A stretch of 8,378 bases of DNA from positions 1 to 8,378 of the forward strand of contig JAUWTR010000046.1 in NCBI GenBank assembly GCA_030614645.1, given 5' to 3'. The stretch is from Candidatus Aminicenantota bacterium. Lineage in GTDB: Bacteria > Acidobacteriota > Aminicenantia > Aminicenantales > Aminicenantaceae. The position numbers and the translations under genes are program-made. Shown here piece after piece: positions 6,085 through 8,378 of this stretch (position 1 is the stretch's first letter; the number at the start of each line of letters is the position of its first letter). The notes beneath the pieces were generated by a model, which saw nothing but the letters and a program-made list of their open reading frames with translations, had not been told where the DNA came from and searched no databases.

Positions 6085-8190
6085 TCAAAATACCCACGAG
6101 AGTTTGGCAAATAGTGTCCTGCCCTGACCTTCCTCATCTGTATATCTAGTGCTCCCTTCCTGATAAGCAAGCTGCAGGGCGCCAAAGGGGGGCAAAAATC
6201 GCCAGACAAATACGATTTGGATAGTATTCCTAAGTAGTTCAAATTCAGGATTTGTCCATTCGTGGAGGAACCTGTATTTTGATTGATAAAAGAGCTTAAA
6301 ATATAGATCCTTGTTTATATAATAAGTTGTCCTAATGTAATGTATCCAGCTGTTGTCATCAGGATCGGCTGGACTGAACCAGTGTTTATCAAAGTGGTAG
6401 CTAAAATTCCAGCCATCAAGAATTTTAAGATCGATCCCACCAGAGACCTTTTCTAAGTCTCTGTCATAATTATGTCCTATAATGTATGCAAATGATAGAG
6501 ACATCCCTTTTTTGTTATCAAATTCAAGTTTATTTGTTAGCAGATGATTGTTGAAATCCTTTTCAAAAAAGGGATCATACTCTGCCTTGAATTCATCCAC
6601 ATAGCTGAGACTGTAATCCCATTTTTTTAAAAATTGGGCTTGAATACTAAAATGGCTGTTGTAACTTCTGAGCATACCCTCCTGGCTCCAGTAACGGTTG
6701 TAATTAAAGCTGGGGCGCAGAGATTCCAGACCATACCGGTTGATCCAAAATGTATGCCGTATATTTGTATCAAACTCTTTTTTATCATCATCCCGGATGA
6801 AACCTGTGGAATTCAAATTTTCCATCACTCCTTCACCATAATGTGAGTAACGAAAGTGAAAATGGCTGAATTGGGAGTCATAAGAAGGGCGGATAAAACC
6901 AGTCCAGGTGCCGTGGTCTGCTGTGCCGTGAGTTTTGATAAGCTGTGATGTCATTCCCAGAACATCAGTAAAAAAAAGAGTAGCAGTAAGTCCTAAAGAA
7001 CCACTATTTTCTTCCTGATACATCCTGTTTGTTCCAATGATACCGATATTGGACCCATTTTTGAATTCTCGATTGACTCTAAACACAGAAAAAACTGCTT
7101 TTTTACCAGCTTCCACATCAGCAGCTGCTGTGGCAGGATCGGATTGGGTCACAAGTCCGTTTACTTTCCATTTGCCCAATTTGCCGGATACTTTAGCTCC
7201 CCAAGGGATCTCTCCGATCCGCCGGGAATAAAACTGACGTATCCTGGTGGAGTAATTCTCTGCTCCTTCCAGGAAAAAAGGCCGCTTTTCCGGGTATCTC
7301 ATCTCGTAACGTGTCAGATTCACTTTTTCAACATCTGCTTCAATTGTGGCAAAATCCGGATTTACTGTAGCTTCTACACTCAGTTTGGTTGTCAGGTCAT
7401 AGCGCAGGTCAACTCCTGCATCTGCGCTTGTCTTTTCTCCTTTTTGAAACTGGCTCTGCAGGTAAGGAATAATGGTGTATCGTTTTGCTGAGATATCACT
7501 AAAATCCAGATTTGTTATCTTTCCGAATTGTGAGATACGATGCTCAGCAGTTATATTCCGGGCTGAAAAGCTTTTTTCCAGTTTGCGGGCGACCCTTCTG
7601 GCTGCATTAAAACCCCAGCTTGATTGCTTTTTGTCGTATTTAAGCGATTCAAAGGGGATCTCGATTTCTGCTGTCCATCCATTTTTATGGATCAAACACT
7701 CCGAATACCAGGTTTCATCCCAGTTGAAATCATTAGTTCTTCCATTGTCTGCAATTTTTCCATCCTTTTGGGTGCCAAGGGGATTAACAGAAAATAGATA
7801 ACAATTATTTTTGTCCAAAAAGGTATCCAGCAATACTACAACACCATCATCTTTTGGTAAATCGCCATCCCTTTTGGTGATTTTAGCAGTTATCAATTCA
7901 GGTTCCGGGTCTTCACACTCAAACCCGAAGTAGATGGAATGGCTGTCATAGATAACTTTTACCTGGGTGGGAAAAGAAGCTTTGTCACCATATTTTGGTT
8001 CAAATTGATAAAAATCCTTAAGAGGTACTGCTTTTTCGCAGGCAGCATCATTTAGCCTTCCATCGATCTTGATATCTTCTTTTGACTTATTTGCTGCAAT
8101 ATCTTGTGAGAAAACAGGTTTTCCCAAGGTAATTATAAAAACAAAAAAGAGGGAGAGGAGCGTTGATTTGGATTTAGATATTATATCCAT
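6085..8190 (-). CDS. DUF5916 outer-membrane beta-barrel protein with N-terminal CBM9-like domain
   Basis: A 701-residue exported protein. Residues 1-28 form a signal peptide (Lys-rich start, LLSLFFVFIITLG core, cleavage probably after VFS). A carbohydrate-binding-family-9-like beta-sandwich covers about 38-225, opening with IKIDGRLNDAACEKA and containing VIYDSHSIYFGFECEDP (79-95) and YLFSVNPLGTQKDG (131-144). The DUF5916 region (about 235-701) carries its signature VNPDFATIEADVEKVNLTR (276-294) and PEKRPFFLEGAENY (300-313). Alternating aromatic/polar strands typical of an outer-membrane barrel follow, ending in SWVF; a C-terminal Phe is the usual barrel-assembly signal. Function is unproven; such proteins are often associated with polymer handling or transport in didermic bacteria, without a known substrate. 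The ATG at 8190 has no ribosome-binding site close by, and an in-frame TAA eight codons upstream excludes an earlier start. Its stop lies 12 bases from that of the convergent RACo-like gene. Confidence 0.88.
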   Translation of the reverse strand: MDIISKSKSTLLSLFFVFIITLGKPVFSQDIAANKSKEDIKIDGRLNDAACEKAVPLKDFYQFEPKYGDKASFPTQVKVIYDSHSIYFGFECEDPEPELITAKITKRDGDLPKDDGVVVLLDTFLDKNNCYLFSVNPLGTQKDGKIADNGRTNDFNWDETWYSECLIHKNGWTAEIEIPFESLKYDKKQSSWGFNAARRVARKLEKSFSARNITAEHRISQFGKITNLDFSDISAKRYTIIPYLQSQFQKGEKTSADAGVDLRYDLTTKLSVEATVNPDFATIEADVEKVNLTRYEMRYPEKRPFFLEGAENYSTRIRQFYSRRIGEIPWGAKVSGKLGKWKVNGLVTQSDPATAAADVEAGKKAVFSVFRVNREFKNGSNIGIIGTNRMYQEENSGSLGLTATLFFTDVLGMTSQLIKTHGTADHGTWTGFIRPSYDSQFSHFHFRYSHYGEGVMENLNSTGFIRDDDKKEFDTNIRHTFWINRYGLESLRPSFNYNRYWSQEGMLRSYNSHFSIQAQFLKKWDYSLSYVDEFKAEYDPFFEKDFNNHLLTNKLEFDNKKGMSLSFAYIIGHNYDRDLEKVSGGIDLKILDGWNFSYHFDKHWFSPADPDDNSWIHYIRTTYYINKDLYFKLFYQSKYRFLHEWTNPEFELLRNTIQIVFVWRFLPPFGALQLAYQEGSTRYTDEEGQGRTLFAKLSWVF
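6441..6463. repeat. Inverted repeat inside the DUF5916 gene
   Basis: CAGAGAC (6441-6447) and GTCTCTG (6457-6463) are perfect 7-bp arms around a 9-base loop. There is no T-run after it on either strand, so it is not an ordinary terminator. Plus-strand transcripts reading through from the RACo-like gene would contain it. It may be chance within coding sequence. Confidence 0.5.
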
Positions 8191-8220
8191 TGTGTTTATT
8201 TTTTCTCTGCTGAATTATTT

Positions 8221-8258
8221 AATATACAACAATATTATGAAGTTCCTCCTCAAGTCAA
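8221..8258 (-). promoter_or_regulatory. Candidate promoter/leader of the DUF5916 gene with an orphan SD-like motif
   Basis: On the minus strand a TATATT hexamer (8226-8221, five of six to the -10 consensus) would put the transcription start about 25 bases before the ATG at 8190, but it lacks a good -35. Further upstream are TTGACT (8258-8253) and the strong ribosome-binding-like GAGGAGGAA (8251-8243). The latter is 52 bases from the ATG, too far to serve it. The arrangement is uncertain. Confidence 0.25.
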
Positions 8259-8312
8259 TAAATAAGAGAAAAACTTGCAATTTTTTTGCGATAGAGTTAA
8301 TGTTTTACCGTC

Positions 8313-8378
8313 ATGATCGAGGAGAATGTAAAGAAGATACTTGCCGAGCTTCCGCAAGGAGTACAGCTTGAAGCCGCA
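8313..8378 (+). CDS. N-terminal fragment of a YggS/PLPBP-family pyridoxal-phosphate homeostasis protein
   Basis: The last 22 codons of the window form an open frame from ATG 8313 that starts MIEENVKKILAELPQGVQLE. This matches the usual opening of YggS-type proteins: an amphipathic helix of the I-x-E-N-hydrophobic form, then Leu-Pro-x-Gly-Val before the 'L-V-A-x-x-K' strand that carries the PLP lysine. That lysine would lie just past the right edge, so it cannot be confirmed. The family binds PLP without known catalysis and helps maintain free PLP and amino-acid balance. An in-frame TAA at 8298-8300 and no other start codon after it fix the start. No Shine-Dalgarno sequence precedes it. TAATGT (8298-8303) lies nine bases upstream, so a leaderless mRNA is conceivable. 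The gene is divergent from the DUF5916 gene, with 122 bases between starts. Confidence 0.65.
   Translation, partial: MIEENVKKILAELPQGVQLEAA

Noticed and set aside
8069..8371. Plus-strand 100-codon frame covering the DUF5916 start and the YggS-like start.
   Set aside because: It is antisense to the signal-peptide region of DUF5916 and in a different frame from the YggS-like start, whose residues match a known family.

Overview
The window looks like a chromosomal piece from an anaerobic, didermic (Gram-negative-type) bacterium of moderate, roughly 40 % G+C content. The didermic call rests on a 701-residue DUF5916-type outer-membrane barrel protein with a signal peptide and a C-terminal Phe. 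The anaerobe call rests on a RACo-type reductive activator of corrinoid proteins carrying a [2Fe-2S] domain. Several genes have good Shine-Dalgarno sequences, which argues against a typical Bacteroidetes. A candidate phylum of the Aminicenantes/Acidobacteria or Cloacimonadota kind would fit, but nothing here fixes the taxon.

Layout. At the left edge is the N-terminus of an unrecognised protein on the minus strand (1-106). It is divergent from a low-specificity L-threonine aldolase on the plus strand (start best placed at 385, ending at 1419). Convergent with the aldolase is a small exported protein on the minus strand with a degenerate LytM/M23-like fold (1551 to about 2219). A gene-free stretch of about 330 bp follows, with a candidate extended -10 promoter and a small dyad. 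It leads into a plus-strand pair: bifunctional NAD(P)HX epimerase/dehydratase (2554-4128) and the RACo-like ASKHA ferredoxin protein (4204-6072). The 75-nt gap between them holds a 16-codon reading frame resembling the start of a zinc alcohol dehydrogenase, possibly a deletion relic. The RACo-like gene ends only 12 nt from the stop of the convergent DUF5916 gene (8190-6085, minus). At the right edge, divergent from it, the first 22 codons of a YggS/PLPBP-type pyridoxal-phosphate protein are visible (8313-8378).

The genes do not form one obvious pathway. They cover metabolite repair (NADHX repair), PLP enzymology (aldolase, PLPBP), corrinoid activation, and envelope proteins. I see no phage genes, insertion sequences, CRISPR arrays, tRNA or rRNA. 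The most unusual local signals are four: a perfect 24-bp palindrome inside the RACo-like gene whose arms read as a Shine-Dalgarno/anti-Shine-Dalgarno pair; the altered metal site of the M23-like protein; the possible alcohol dehydrogenase relic; and the lack of a ribosome-binding site at both divergent starts near the right end. I did not find a clear new multi-gene system.
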